Below are positions 34,054 through 46,500 of a DNA stretch of 64,000 nucleotides, in pieces (position 1 is the first letter of the stretch; every line of letters starts with the position of its first letter). The DNA comes from Tetradesmus obliquus. Taxonomy: Eukaryota > Chlorophyta > Chlorophyceae > Sphaeropleales > Scenedesmaceae. The notes beneath the pieces were generated by a model. It had not been told where the DNA came from, searched no databases, and was given only the letters and a program-made list of their open reading frames with translations. The DNA is taken from positions 5,270,001-5,334,000 of the forward strand of contig CP126198.1 in NCBI GenBank assembly GCA_030272155.1, written 5' to 3'. Both the position numbers and the translations under genes were made by a program.

Positions 34054-35745
34054 GCCTCCAAGGCCTGCCTCCTGCTAACAAGAACAAGCCTTCACGGCTG
34101 GCAGCGGCTGCTGTGATTTGATTGCTGAGCTGTTACATCTAATGCTCTGGGACTGAAGGTCCAGCAGCGTCACCAGTGTTGCGGCCCGCGGCTGACTGAT
34201 GTGTGTTCAAGAGCAGCACGCTCGCTGCTGATCAAGCCCCCTACGCAAACCCGGTTGTAGGGCAGGCTAGTGTAGCATTGCTGCTGCTTCGTTGTGTAGA
34301 CCGCCACTCACGGTGTGAATGTTGCATGACGAGGAACACAGCCGTTGTCTCCTCATACAGTTGGTGTGTGGTTCAAGCAGCACCTGGCACTATCAGCCCG
34401 CCATTGTCCCTCAGGTTCCACGCATCCAGTGACAGGGGTGTTGGCAGTACTGCTTCCATGTATCTATATGTAACGATATCAACGGGCAAATGGGTGCCTC
34501 CGTTGCTTCTGCTGCGCCTGATCTGCCTAATCTCAGCGTACACAGCAGCACAGATCCGGAGCATGCGCGGCGGCGAATGTAGCTGTGATGGGTAGGCAGG
34601 TGTTGATGTGATTGCAGAATCACACTTCTTGCTGGTGGCATATTTATTACGCGAAGCAGCGAGCATGGTGTGGTCCAAGTGCTGGCCAACATCCGTGCCC
34701 AGCAACATTGCGCCAGACCGCACCAACTACAGCTGCAGCCACATGGTATGACGGGGAGCTTTAAGCCCATTGAATGGAGAAGGACGGAAAAATCAGCAAC
34801 GCAGCCTCACCAGTAACCCATCACTGCAGCAGTAAACGATGGGCCACAAAGCATGCATGCATGCACCCCCTACTTTTATTACAACTGCTGCTGCTGCTCC
34901 TGCTTCTTTGCGAGGAAAACCATCCAATTTTCACACTTGTGCTGAAAGTGACGACCTAAGAGTGTCACTGACAACACTACACCAGGGCTACCTCAGGCTA
35001 CGAAGGAGCAGAAGCCCGTCAGTGCTCGTTACCCCCCAGGCATCGTGGCTACTGGGAACAGCACTGACCAGGTTTTAATTTGTTTGCCGGTAATACTAGA
35101 ACAAGTAGATCTAGAAGGAGCAGCAGCAATAGAGTCTGAAGTTGCAGCAGCCATGAGTGGCCCGGGGGAGCCGTCTAGCTATGTGAGTATGCATGATGTT
35201 GCATTATGCACATGCTTGTAATGTATGCAATCGGCAAATTCCTTTATGAGCTGGGCACTGTATGCACTCCTGGCACAGGGGTGTCAGGCGTGTCTTGCTG
35301 GTGGCGGCGGTGAGCGGTACCGCTCTGCCGGTCTGCACAGCTTGCGCATGCCACAGTGCCAGGAGGTGCATGCATTGTGGCGGTTCGCCAAGTGGCTTCA
35401 GCTTTTGGGGTGTTTGTTGGGCATAGGTGCCCGGTGTCCTACTAGGATAGGTATCAGCAGATCTGCTGTCTAGACAGCAGTGCACTTCCTATTGGTGGTG
35501 CGGGTTGGCGCTACATACGGTCAGTGCGTGCGGGCTTTTATTCAAAAAAAAAATATTTGGACATCAAATGCATTTAATCTGTTGAAACACTGTTTTCGTG
35601 TCGACCGAGGCATTGCAGATCCGGGTCGTATTTTCCGAGGCATTGGAGCTTTGGGGGACCTGTTCTCGACATGGTGCTTATTTTCCGTGCTCGAGGAATT
35701 TGTGTCAATGAACCTCACCACCGCCTACAGCCAGATGTTGCATCG
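34054..35745. other. Intergenic between the two septin-like genes
   Basis: About 1.7 kb presumably holding the 3' UTR of copy A and the promoter of copy B. A TGTAA motif, the usual green-algal polyadenylation signal, occurs near 34468. A run of ten A lies at about 35547. No gene is supportable. Confidence 0.5.
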
Positions 35746-36568
35746 ATGAGTGATTGCAGCTACGAGCTTGTTTCTGGTCCGATCAGCCCACGCTCTACCT
35801 GCTCCAGCCAGTCCAGCCACGGCTCCTCTGCAGGTGGTGTGACTGAGATGGCTTTTTTCAAATCTCGAAAAGCACACGTGAATTGATGCAGCTTAACACG
35901 GCTGTTCTTGCGCTGCAGACAGCAGCGTGCTAAGCGCAACTGCAGCCCGAGTTATCCAAGGTGTCTATGCCAACGGGACTACGCAGAAAAGCACAATGGC
36001 ATCATCTGCGCCATTCAAGCCCAAGCTGAGCATGTGCCCCATCACCACGCCAGTCAACCTGCTGGTGTTGGCGCCAGCGGCAGCGGCAAGAGCAGCTTCA
36101 TCACCGCCTTCAGCAAGACCCTCAACCCTGCTGATACTGCAGCAGCACTCCCTGCCGCAGAGGCAGACAGGTCTTGAGACTTGGAGGGTGTCAGGCACAG
36201 GCGCTGCTGCAGACCCCCATGCTGTGCTGCTTGCGGGCCCTGACGGGTTTGCTGCTACTGTTGGGCCCATCCTGGTTCCAGGGGCTGGAAGGGAGCTGCT
36301 GTACAGGCTGCAGGTGAAAACTGTGCTTCTTCATGCTGCCAGTCTGTCAAACTAAACTGTACGGTACCTGCTGCTCAGTTTGCAGCGCTGTAAGAGCATA
36401 GATCTATGATATTTCTTGATAGCTGTGATTGCATCACAGCACAGCACAGCCATAGCTTCGTGGCCTCGGCAGGTCGTGTCGCTGGTTTGCAGGCCACAAC
36501 AGTACGTATTATACAACATCAAGTTGCGGGCTTGTTTGTTGTAGGAGTACATGTGCGACCATGGCCTT

Positions 36569-36638
<70 letters not shown>

Positions 36639-38439
36639 AGGACTGCCCTGGTACTGGCGCCACGCTTGACCCTGCAAGCTATCTTGAGGCTCTGCTGAGC
36701 TTCATCTTTACACGGCAGCAGGAGGATCTCCAGCAGCTGCAAGTCAGCAGGGGCATGCCAAAGTAAGTGTCACGCCTTTGCTAAAGCGGTAGAATTGTCT
36801 TTTACAGTGGCTGTAAACCCGTGCGTGCTGCAATCTGTTGCCAGAACAAGCGCTCTGAGCCTTTTGCTGAATTGCTGATGGGCTCTTGGGCCGTTGTTGA
36901 GTGACGCAAGTTCTGTACGCTGCGTTTTATGCCACAGGTCCCTAGTGTGTGGCTCGCCGGCCCACAGCGTCACCGCCTGCCTCTATTTCGTGCCTCCCCA
37001 CGGCCCTTCAAAATGTGACCTGGTGATCATGGCAGGCCTGGCACCCCACGTGGCGCTACTGCCTGTGGTGGGACGGGCAGACAGCATGACAGAGGATGAG
37101 GCTGTGGACTGCTGCAGGCTGGTGCGGCACATGCTGGCTCAGCCTGAGGAGTATGTGCCAGGCCTGAAGCCCATCAAGGCTTACACGTAAGTAGCGATAA
37201 TGAAACGCATTTTGACGCATGTGCAATTCCCTTGGTTACAAAGCTGCTGCAGCAGCAGCAGCAGCACACACTAGGTAGCCCGTGTCCCTGCAAATGACGT
37301 TGACCACGCATGCTTTGTTGAAATAACAGCACAGAAGAGCATGAGGTTGAGCAGCCTGCTTCTGCTGTGTATGTCCTGCAACCTGGCTGTCGCTCTTTGC
37401 CGTCGTGTTGTCTGGCGCTACGAGCAAACAAATGGCTAGTTGCATTCTCTGTCACAAACAGCTGCTGCTGCCACTGCTACACACACTGTCGATGCTGTTG
37501 CTGCTGCCGTTGCTGCTGCTGCTGCTGCTGCTCCTGCTGCGCAGGTCATCTGCCAGCAGACCGCCCTTTCTGCTGCAAACCCGCAGCGCTGCCACAGACA
37601 GCTGCCAGGGTGGCCTAGGGCAGCTGCTGGACCTGCTCAAAGGGGACGAGTTGAGGCGCGTGCACTGCAGTCCGCAGTCAACGTTGGGCTACTTAGTGTT
37701 GGATGTGCTCAGCCTGTGTACAGTTACAGGCACTGCCTGCTGAGTAATGCACACTCCCAAGCTTCCCAAGTCAGAACCTTGCTTAGGCCTGTTATCAGGC
37801 GTGTTTGCCAATTACAACCCAGGTTAGCATTGCTGCCGCACTGCTGTTTCTTTGGAACGTGAGCATTGTCAGAACCAATGAATACCTCTCAAGGTAGCCC
37901 TACGCAGTCTGTGTTCGAAAGAGATATTTTCATGTGTGTCTGGCACTGCACTTCCGCAACCTTTGCATTGCGCCCATACTGTGCAGATGTATGGCCTGCT
38001 GGACAATGCCTGGGACAGCTACACAAGCTTTTGCAGCGCTTCCGTGGGCTCTGGCGGCAGCAGCATTGCGGCGCTGGTGTCAGCAGCAACTGCTGCAGCC
38101 ACCAAGGCAGGGCTGCCGAGCTGCGCTTCCGTTGAAGAAGGCAAACAACAGCTGCAGGATAAGCAGCAGGAGGCTGACCTGCTGCGCAGGAAGCTGAATG
38201 CTGCAGTGGGCACAGCAGGGATGCTGCAAGATCAGCTGACTGATGCAGAAGCTGCAAAGAAGGCCGCAGCTGCAGGCAAGGCGCATGAAGCAAAGCTGCT
38301 GGACGAGCTTTGGCAGGTGTTCCAGGCCTTTAGGACCAAGATAGGCTACACGGACCATAACGGCTACCAGGTCTCCAAATATATAGGCAGCAACACAGTC
38401 TCCAAGGACTTGCAGCAGCGGCTGCCAGACCTCAGATGA
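35746..38439 (+). CDS. Septin-like GTPase, copy B (open frame, but P-loop out of frame)
   Basis: Tandem paralogue of the gene at 31453 with identical exon order and phases: 35746-35833, 35919-36313, 36641-36762, 36938-37186, 37545-37659, 37987-38439; 473 codons, no stop. N-terminus MSDCSYELVSGP parallels MSDFELVSGP. DCPGTG (G3), CLYFVPPHG, GRADSMT (G4, Lys replaced by Arg) and a coiled-coil-like tail (QQLQDKQQEADLLRRKL) are in frame. The P-loop codons GASGSGKSSFITAF exist at 36072-36113 but one frame off. One base is missing before them relative to copy A, and the frame recovers before ETWRVSGTG, so the product would carry about 36 scrambled residues instead of the G1 motif. The exon 5 donor is displaced relative to copy A (DELRR rather than DE before the tail). 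Confidence 0.78.
36572..36640 (+). repeat. (CCG)n-(CTG)n compound tract at a 3' splice site
   Basis: About nine CCG units followed by about 14 CTG units end directly in the CAG acceptor of exon 3 of septin-like copy B. Confidence 0.92.
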
Positions 38440-38645
38440 GCCTCCCAGGCCTTCAAGCCTGGCAGCAGCGATTGCTATTGATGATTTCAGCCCTTTGAAT
38501 AGCATAAGGAGTTGCTTGTATGTATGTCAACACATAACGCATGGATACATCCCATCCCAAATCAGAAGGGATGCTCATAGCTGCTCCGTGCTTACGTAAG
38601 CAAGTCGGTCAACATAAACACGCCAGCAGCACTGCAGCAAGCACC

Positions 38646-39244
38646 TCATGCAGCCTTGACACCAAGGTACTTTAACGCAGCCAGGAAGCCAGGCAGCACA
38701 TCTGCTGAGGCCGATAGCGGCACTGGCACAGCTGCATTTACTGAGCAGGCAGCGCTGGCGCCCCAAATACCAGCTTGCAGGGCAGTTGCTGCACCATACC
38801 CTGAAGTTATGTGCACTGCACCGGCTGCCAGCCTGGCGCGCTTGCTTGCGGGCACCACAAGCCCAACTGCTGACACTGCCGCTGCTGCGTCAACACCACC
38901 TGCTGTCCCATTACAATTGGCTTGCACACTCCCGTGCTGCTGCTGCTGCTGCCGGAAATCAGCTGGCTCATCCTCCCCATAATGCACCTCCATTGCTTTC
39001 ACAGCAGCATCCTGCGCCAAGGCCTCGCATGCAGCCATTTCGCCCCAGGCAGAGTCTGCCCTGCCTCGCTTCCTGCTGCTGCTGCCGCTGTCGCCAAGCT
39101 GCTGCAGCCGCACTACTGCTGCCAGCGCCTCCAGCTGCTGCTGCCGCTGCTGCTCCTGGCCCTCATCAAACCAGCCTGCCAGGTCAGCCAGGATCAGCTG
39201 CCTGGCCTGCTGCCCCAGCACCTTGGCTCCTCGCTTCTTCTCCA

Positions 39245-39276
<32 letters not shown>

Positions 39277-40551
39277 GTTTTGTCGCCCAGGTGAGCAGCA
39301 GCAGCATTTGCAGACTCCTGACCTGCTGCTACTGGCATAACTGCTGCATCTCTTGCTGCTAGCATAAATGTGGCACTGCCAAGCTCCTCCGCCTCATCCT
39401 GTCCCGCTGCTGCTGCTGCCTTCTGCCCTGCTGCCTCCTGCCCTGCCGCTGCCACGCACGCATGTGCCCCATCCTGCCCTGCTGCGCCATGCTCATGTGC
39501 ATACAGCGGCAGCTGTGGCTGCGGCTGTGGCAACTCTGACAGCTCCTCCTCAGCCACCAGGTAACCACCTGCACGCACACTTGCAACAGCCCGCTCTGCT
39601 GCCCCATGCACAGGAGCTGCATGTGGCAGCTGTTGCTGCGACTGTGGCTGTGGCAACTTTGACAGCTCCTCCTCAACCACCAGGTGACCACCTGCATTTG
39701 CTGGCTCGGCACATGCTGTTGTTGGTGCTGGTGCAATGCTATCTACGCCCGCTGCTGCTGCTGGGGAAGATGGTCCTGAAGCCTGCTCTGTCACCACAAG
39801 TGCAGCAGCCTCTGCAACAGCCGCTTGCCTTTGTAGGCCTGCTGGGGCGCTGCCAGGTGACAGCTGATGACCACCACATGCAGGGCTTGGCAGCTGCTGC
39901 TTGGCAGGGCTGGCTGGCGGTTCATGTTGCTGCTGCTGCTGCTGCATGTTCTCAGAAAGAGCAGCATCTGCAAGATCACCTGCAACACGGTCACTACAGC
40001 TTGCTTCAACAGCCTCTGCAGCAGCCTGACCTGCAGCCTCTGCTGCACCTGCTGACACTGTCAAGTCAACAGTTGCGGCAGCTGCCTCAGAAATTGCTCC
40101 TGTGCCTGCTACGTTTGGCACAGTGAGCCTGCCAACTGCTGATGCAGCTGTTGCAGCTGTTGTGCCTGCTGTTGCTGCTGCTGCTGCCACGCCTATGTTG
40201 TCTGATGCTGTGGCGGGAGGCACAGCCACCGTTGCAGTGGGCAGCTGTTGCTGCTGCCACTGCTGTTGCGATGCACTGTCGCCGAATTGCGGATCAGCCA
40301 TGCACCTTGATGCTGCTCCTCCTGTGATGACTGCCGCTTCTGCACTTGCTGCCACTCCCTGCTGCTGCCCCAGCTGCTCCATCTCAGCAGGCTGGTGCTG
40401 CAGTGCAGCGGCCTCTGCAGCAGCTGCTGCTGCAGTGGCTACAGCCGCTCTCCTCAGCCAGCTTGGCTGCTGCTGCCGCAGCTGATGCCCCAGCCGCCTG
40501 CGGACCCCAGCACTGCTGCTGTTTGTTGCTGCTGGCAAGCGCCCAGGAGCA

Positions 40552-40582
<31 letters not shown>

Positions 40583-40806
40583 GTGATAACAGGTGGGGTG
40601 TAGGGGCAGGTGCTGGTGTGTTGCTGCTGCTGTGGCACAGCTGCTGCACCATGTCACCTACTGCTGCCAGGCTGGCCTGCAGCTGTGCCTGGTTGGGTGT
40701 TGCGAAAGGAGAGGGACCTGGCATCAGCTGCCGCTGCTGCTGCTGCGGTGAAGCCTGCAACATGGCTGGCACTGGCGCATTGCCTGCAGCGGCAGCAGAA
40801 TCCTTG

Positions 40807-40837
<31 letters not shown>

Positions 40838-43558
40838 AGTGCACTGTGTGCACAAGAGGCTGTCGAGGTGAGCTGCCAATAGCCACTGTAATCGCTGCTG
40901 CTGGCGCTGCTGCTGCTGCTGCTGCTGCAGCAGCAGCGCCTGTTGACATCGCTGCCAAGCCGCCTCCCACTGCCGCCAGCTGCTGCTGCAGTGCTGCTGC
41001 TGCTGCCTCATCATTAGCAGCCGCTGTGCCACTGCCCTCTGCACCGCCTGCTGCAGCTGCTGCACCAACATCTTCACATGCTGCTGCTGCTGCTGCTGCT
41101 GGCAGTGCCGGGCTAATGCCAGCACACTGTACTGCTGTAGTTGGTGCTGTCTCTTTGTTCTCATTGCTGCCAGCATCAGCCCCAACAGCTGCTGCAACTG
41201 CTGCTGCCCCAGCAGTACCAGCTGCATGTGCTGGCGCCTGTCGCTGACCGCACATAGTCTGCTGCTGCTGCTTCTGCTGCTCTGCTGCTGCCAGCATCTC
41301 AGCGGGTATGTCAGCCAGCACAGCAGCAGCAAGCGCTGCCAGGTCAGCAGGCAGCAGCGTGGCCTGCTGCTGCTTGGGCGCAGCAGGCATATTCAAAGTT
41401 GCGCCTGAGCCTGCTGCTGCTGAGCTGTTTGCTTGTTTGCTGTTCACTGCTGGCACATCAGGCGGCACAGCACCTGCTACTGCTGCCGCCTCTTGCCCTT
41501 CTGCTGCTGCACCTTGGTCATCTGCTGCTGCTGTTGTTGCTGCTGCTAGCACAGCTGCATCGTTCCCCACCTTTGTGGAGCCTTCTGCTATCGATGCTGG
41601 CAGGGCTGGTGGCGTGCACTCAACTGCTTGCTCAGCATGCCCCAACTGGCAGCCCTGCACTGGCAGCAGCACTGCTGCTGCTGCCTCTCTAACACAGCTG
41701 GCACCGACTGCTGGCTCAGGCACTTCCCGCATGACTGCTACCTCTGCTGCTGCTGCTGCTGCCTCCTGATTACTGCTAGCTGCAGCTGCCGGCTCCCGTG
41801 CTTCCTCTGCGACTGCTGCCGCTGCTGCTGCAGCTGCTACCTCCTGATCACTGCTAGCTGCAGCTGCCGGCTCCGGCACGTCCACCATGACTGCTACCGC
41901 TGCTAGTGCCGATGCCTCTTCATCAATACTGGCAGCGGCTGTTGGCTCAAGCACATCCACAATGACTGCTGCCCCTGCTGCTGCAGCCGCTGCCACTGCC
42001 TCAACCGCGCCGCCAGCAGTGGCTGCTGGCTTGGGCACTGCCGCACTGACCGCTGCCCCTGCTCCTGCAGCTGCTGCTGCTTCATCCACCCTGACAGCCC
42101 CAGCTGCCAGCTGTGGCAATCGCAGCATCTGCGCTGCCGCAGCATCTGCTGCAGCTTCGTTAGCAGGTGTTTCAACGCCATCATTTTCAGCAGCAGCAGC
42201 AGCATGGCGCTCAGGTGATGCAGGTGCTGTGGGTGGCATGCAGCAGCCGTCATAAAGCTGCTGCAGAGCAGCCGGCAGCTGCAGAACGCCAGGCTGCTGC
42301 AAAGCAAGAGGCAGCTGCAGCGGAAGCTGCTGCAGAACAGCAGGCTGCTGCAGAACAGCAGGCTGCTGCAGCAGCAACTCACATCCCTCTGGTGCAGGCC
42401 CTGGAGCTGTCTGTGCAGGCGCAGTCACAGCTTCTACTGCTGCTGCTGCTGCAATTGGCTCTGTGTCTGCTGCTGTGATTGGCTCAATGTCTGCTGCTGC
42501 CACCGCTGCTGGTGCTGCTGCTGCTTGCCGTGCTGGTGAGGCTGGCTCTGTGATGAGCTCCAAGTCAGCAGCATCTGCACACGCTGCAGCCGCGGCCGCT
42601 GCTGCTGTTGCTGCTGTGCTTGTTGAGGCGGTTGCGCAAGCTGCCTCTGTTACAGCTGATGAACCAGGTGTGGTGTTAACCACAGTGCTAGCTGCATGCG
42701 CGTCTGCCGTGACTTCTGCCACAGCTGTCACCACTGGTGCTGCTGCAGCTGGTGAATCTGGCTGTGTAGTGATGTATGCATCAGCCATGTCCTCACCAGC
42801 TGCAGCATCAACAGCAACAATCTCACCTGCTGCTGCTGCCTCAGCTAGAGATGCGGGAGCTGTGGGTATCTCTGCTGTTGCTGCTGCTGCTGCGTCGACC
42901 CCTGCTGCTTGATCTGCCTCTGCTGCAGCTGGCGAAGCAGGCTCTGTTGCAGGCAGCTCACCCAAAGAGACCTCGCTCGCTGCAGGGGAGGCAGCAGCTG
43001 TGGAGGGCATGAACTCACTGCCCAGCTGCTGTACTGGCTGCTCAATTACAGTTGCTGCAGCGTTACTGGGTGTGACTGCAGGCTCGGTTCCTGCTGGTGT
43101 CCTTGCTGTTGCTGCTGCTGTGCCTGCTGCAGCAAGGGCCTCAGCTTGCTGCTGCTGCCTGCTAAGCGCAGCAGCAGCTGCCAGCAGGCGGGGCAGGGTG
43201 TGGCGTTGCATCTGCATACCTGGCACTGCCGCTGCTGCTGCTGGGTCCTCTTCAGACACTCGAGCAGCTGCTGCTGGCTCAGTTGCAGCGGCACCTGCTG
43301 CTCCTGGTGTTGCTCGCCCCGCTGTCACCATTGAGGATCTGCTAGCAGCAATGTCAGGCTCATCTAGCTGCTGCTGCTGCTCCTGCTGCTGTTGCTGTGG
43401 CTGCTGCTGATGAGTACCGGCAGCATGCTGCTGCAGGTCATACCTGCTGCTGCCACCAGCCACGCCACTGGATAACACAGTGCCAGCAGCCTCACCTTCA
43501 ACAACATCAACACCATGCCTATCCACAGCAGAGGCAGTCTCTGCTGCTACAGCAGCTC

Positions 43559-43589
<31 letters not shown>

Positions 43590-46500
43590 GTTAACTGTGG
43601 TCACTGGTTGAGCCCCCACAGCAGCAGCTGCTAGGGCTGCAGTGGCACAGTGTTCTAGCTGCCGCTCCCCAGCTGGCTGCTGCTGGTGGACAACTGCCCC
43701 ACCAGCTGTGCTGCCAGTGCCAGCAAAGAGCACCAGATGTGGTGCAGCAGGGGATGGAGGCGCTGCAGCTGTTGCTGGTGCGGCATGGTCAGGCGCTATG
43801 CCTTCAGCAACTGCTGCTGCTGGATCTGCAACCAGTGGACCTATTGGGGCATCCAGTGGCGCTGCTGCTGTTGGCTGTGCAGTTCCAGATGCTGGCGCTG
43901 CTGGCACTGCTGCGGTCTGAGTTGCATGCACATGCGTTGGCATCAGCCGCCGCTGTGCCTGCTGTGACAGCTGCAGCTGCAGCTGCACCCTCTGCAGCAG
44001 CAGCGCTGTTGTATCCACAGCAGCGGCATCCTGCTGCAGCTGCTGCTGCTGCTCCTTCTGGCTGCTGTTGCTGGGCAGGGGTTGGAACAGGGGCAGGCTG
44101 CTGTGCCTATGCAGCGGCAGCTGCAGCAACTTGGGTGGGCCTGCACCCTCACGCTGCTGCTGCTGCTGGTAATCAGCAACAGCTGGCCCCATCGGGCTTG
44201 GACTGATGCCGCCTCCTGCTGCTGCTGCTGCTGCTGCCGCTGGTGGTGGTGCCGGCGTTGCTCCTGCTGCAGGGCTGCCGAATGCATCACCCTCATCATC
44301 CTCAGCAGGCTTGGCAAGATTCATCGTCCCACTAGGTGCCACTGCATCCTGTGTTGCTGCTGCTGCTGCTGCTGCCTCTTCTTCTGCTGCTGTGGCGTTG
44401 ATGGGTTCTTCCTGGCTGACAGCAGGACCTGCAGGAACAACAGCGGCTGCAGCAGCGTCCCCTGCTGCCGCTGCTGCTGCGGCAGGACTGCCAAGCACCT
44501 CAGTGGCAACAGGGCTTGCAGGATCTGCAGCAGGCACGGCAGAAGCTGCTGCAGCAGCATCACCATCGCCACCATGGTGTAAGCTGCTGCTTGTGGGGCT
44601 AGCTGGCTGCGTCTGCAGCAGCTGAGCTGCACTCACACCCTCCTGCTGCTGCTGCATGCTGTGCTGCCAGCCTGGCCGCCCACCTGCAGCTGCAGCCTTG
44701 CGATCAACTGGCTCCTCTGCTACTTGCTGTCCTCCAGCTGTCGCCACTCCTGCATCTGCACCCTCATGGGCACCTGCGCTATGCTGTGCAGACATAGCAG
44801 GGGCTCCATGTCCCTGTCGCTGTTCTTGCAACCGTAGCTGCTCACCATGCTCTTCACTCTGGTGTTGCTGTGAAAGCTGCTGCTGTGACTGCTGCTGCTC
44901 CTCCAGCTCGTGCCACTCTTCACTGACTGCCTCCCCAGCATCCTGTTGCTGCTGCTGCTGCTGCTGCCACTCTGGTTGCTGCCACTCTTGCTGGTGCTGC
45001 TGCTGACTGTCCTGCAAACCAGATTGCTCCAAGCCTGACTGCCGCCTCCTGTACCATCCGCCAACATCACCAGCAGCATCACTCAACCCAGGCTCACCCT
45101 CTGACACCGCTCCTGCAAGCCCCTGCTGCTGCTGCTGCCCCACAGCAGCAGTAGGTGCTTCTGGCCTGCGGACCTCTGAGCACACTGGTGACAAGACCAC
45201 AGCAGCACATGCTTGCGGCCCCAGGGGTAGGCTTGGCCAGCTGGCCAGTGCATTACTGGGCAGAGGGCCGTCACCGCTGCTGTTGCTAAAGGCAGGGAGA
45301 GCTGGAAAGCCTGGAGCTGGCATAGCTAGGTGCTGCTGCTGCTGCTGCTGCTGCTGGCCCTGCATAGTGAGGTTATGTTGAGGTAGGCTGCGTGCAACTG
45401 TGGTGAAGGGAGCAGCAACAGCAGCAGCAGCAGTGGCGATGCTTGCTGCCCTGCTGACCGCCCTGCCACCTGCTGCTGTGGACACTTCAGGACCCTCATC
45501 AAAGTTGCTGTACTGCTGATTGTACTGCTGATTGTACTGCTGATTGTACTGCTGCCACTCCCATTGCTGCTGTGGGTTTAGCATGCCGTAGCCATAGGCT
45601 TGGTTGTACTGCTGCTGATATGGGTCCTGCTGGTTGTACTGCTCATGGTACTGCTGGTGCAGCAGTGCGGCAGCATCCTGGCCTCCACCTGCTGCTGCAT
45701 TTAGTGCTGCAAAGTTTGGTGCTGCGCCATGCTGCTGCAGGTTCAGAGGAGGCAGGGGGCTGAAGTCATTCTGGGCGTCTTGGAATTCATCTTCATCTTG
45801 CTCCTGCTGCTCCCGCTGCTCCTGCTGCTGCCGTGAATGAGGCGTCTGTAGGACTGTGCGGGGTGTGCGCCACACCTCTTCAGCGGCAGCAGCAGTAGCC
45901 GCTGCAGGAGTGGCAGCGGCAGCGCCTTCTGCAGCAGCTGCGAAGTCCTCTAGGCCGTCTGCGATTGCTAGGCCCCCAGCTGCTGCTGCTGCTATTGGGG
46001 TGCATGGCAGCGGTGAGGCAGGAGCATCGTGCCACTGCTCACCAACAGGGGAGGCAGCAGCAGCTGCTGCTGCCATGTCGCTGCCACCACTACCCATGCC
46101 ACCACCGCTTCCATTGTCTAGCCAAGGTGGCACGCTTGCTGCTGCTGCTGCTGCTGCTGCGTTAGGCTCTGGATCGCCTGCAGCTAAAGGTGATGATGTT
46201 GTGTCCTGCCAACTGCCAGGAAGCTGAGAACTGGTACCCACTGCTGCTGCTGCTGTTAGTCCTGCTGCTGTTGCTGGTGTCTGCCACCCTGCCTGCCACT
46301 GCTGCTGCTGCTGCAAGCGATGATGGCGGAGAGACAGAGGATGTACAACGGGGCTCTGGTGGTCGTGGTGAAGGCAGGGGTCCTGAAAAAGCTCATTCTC
46401 CTGCTGTTGCTGCTGCTGCCACTGCTGGCTGTCAAGGTGGCTGGGTGTTGCAAAGGTGCCACCGCTCCCTGCAGCTCCATCGCCTGCAGGACTGCTGGGG

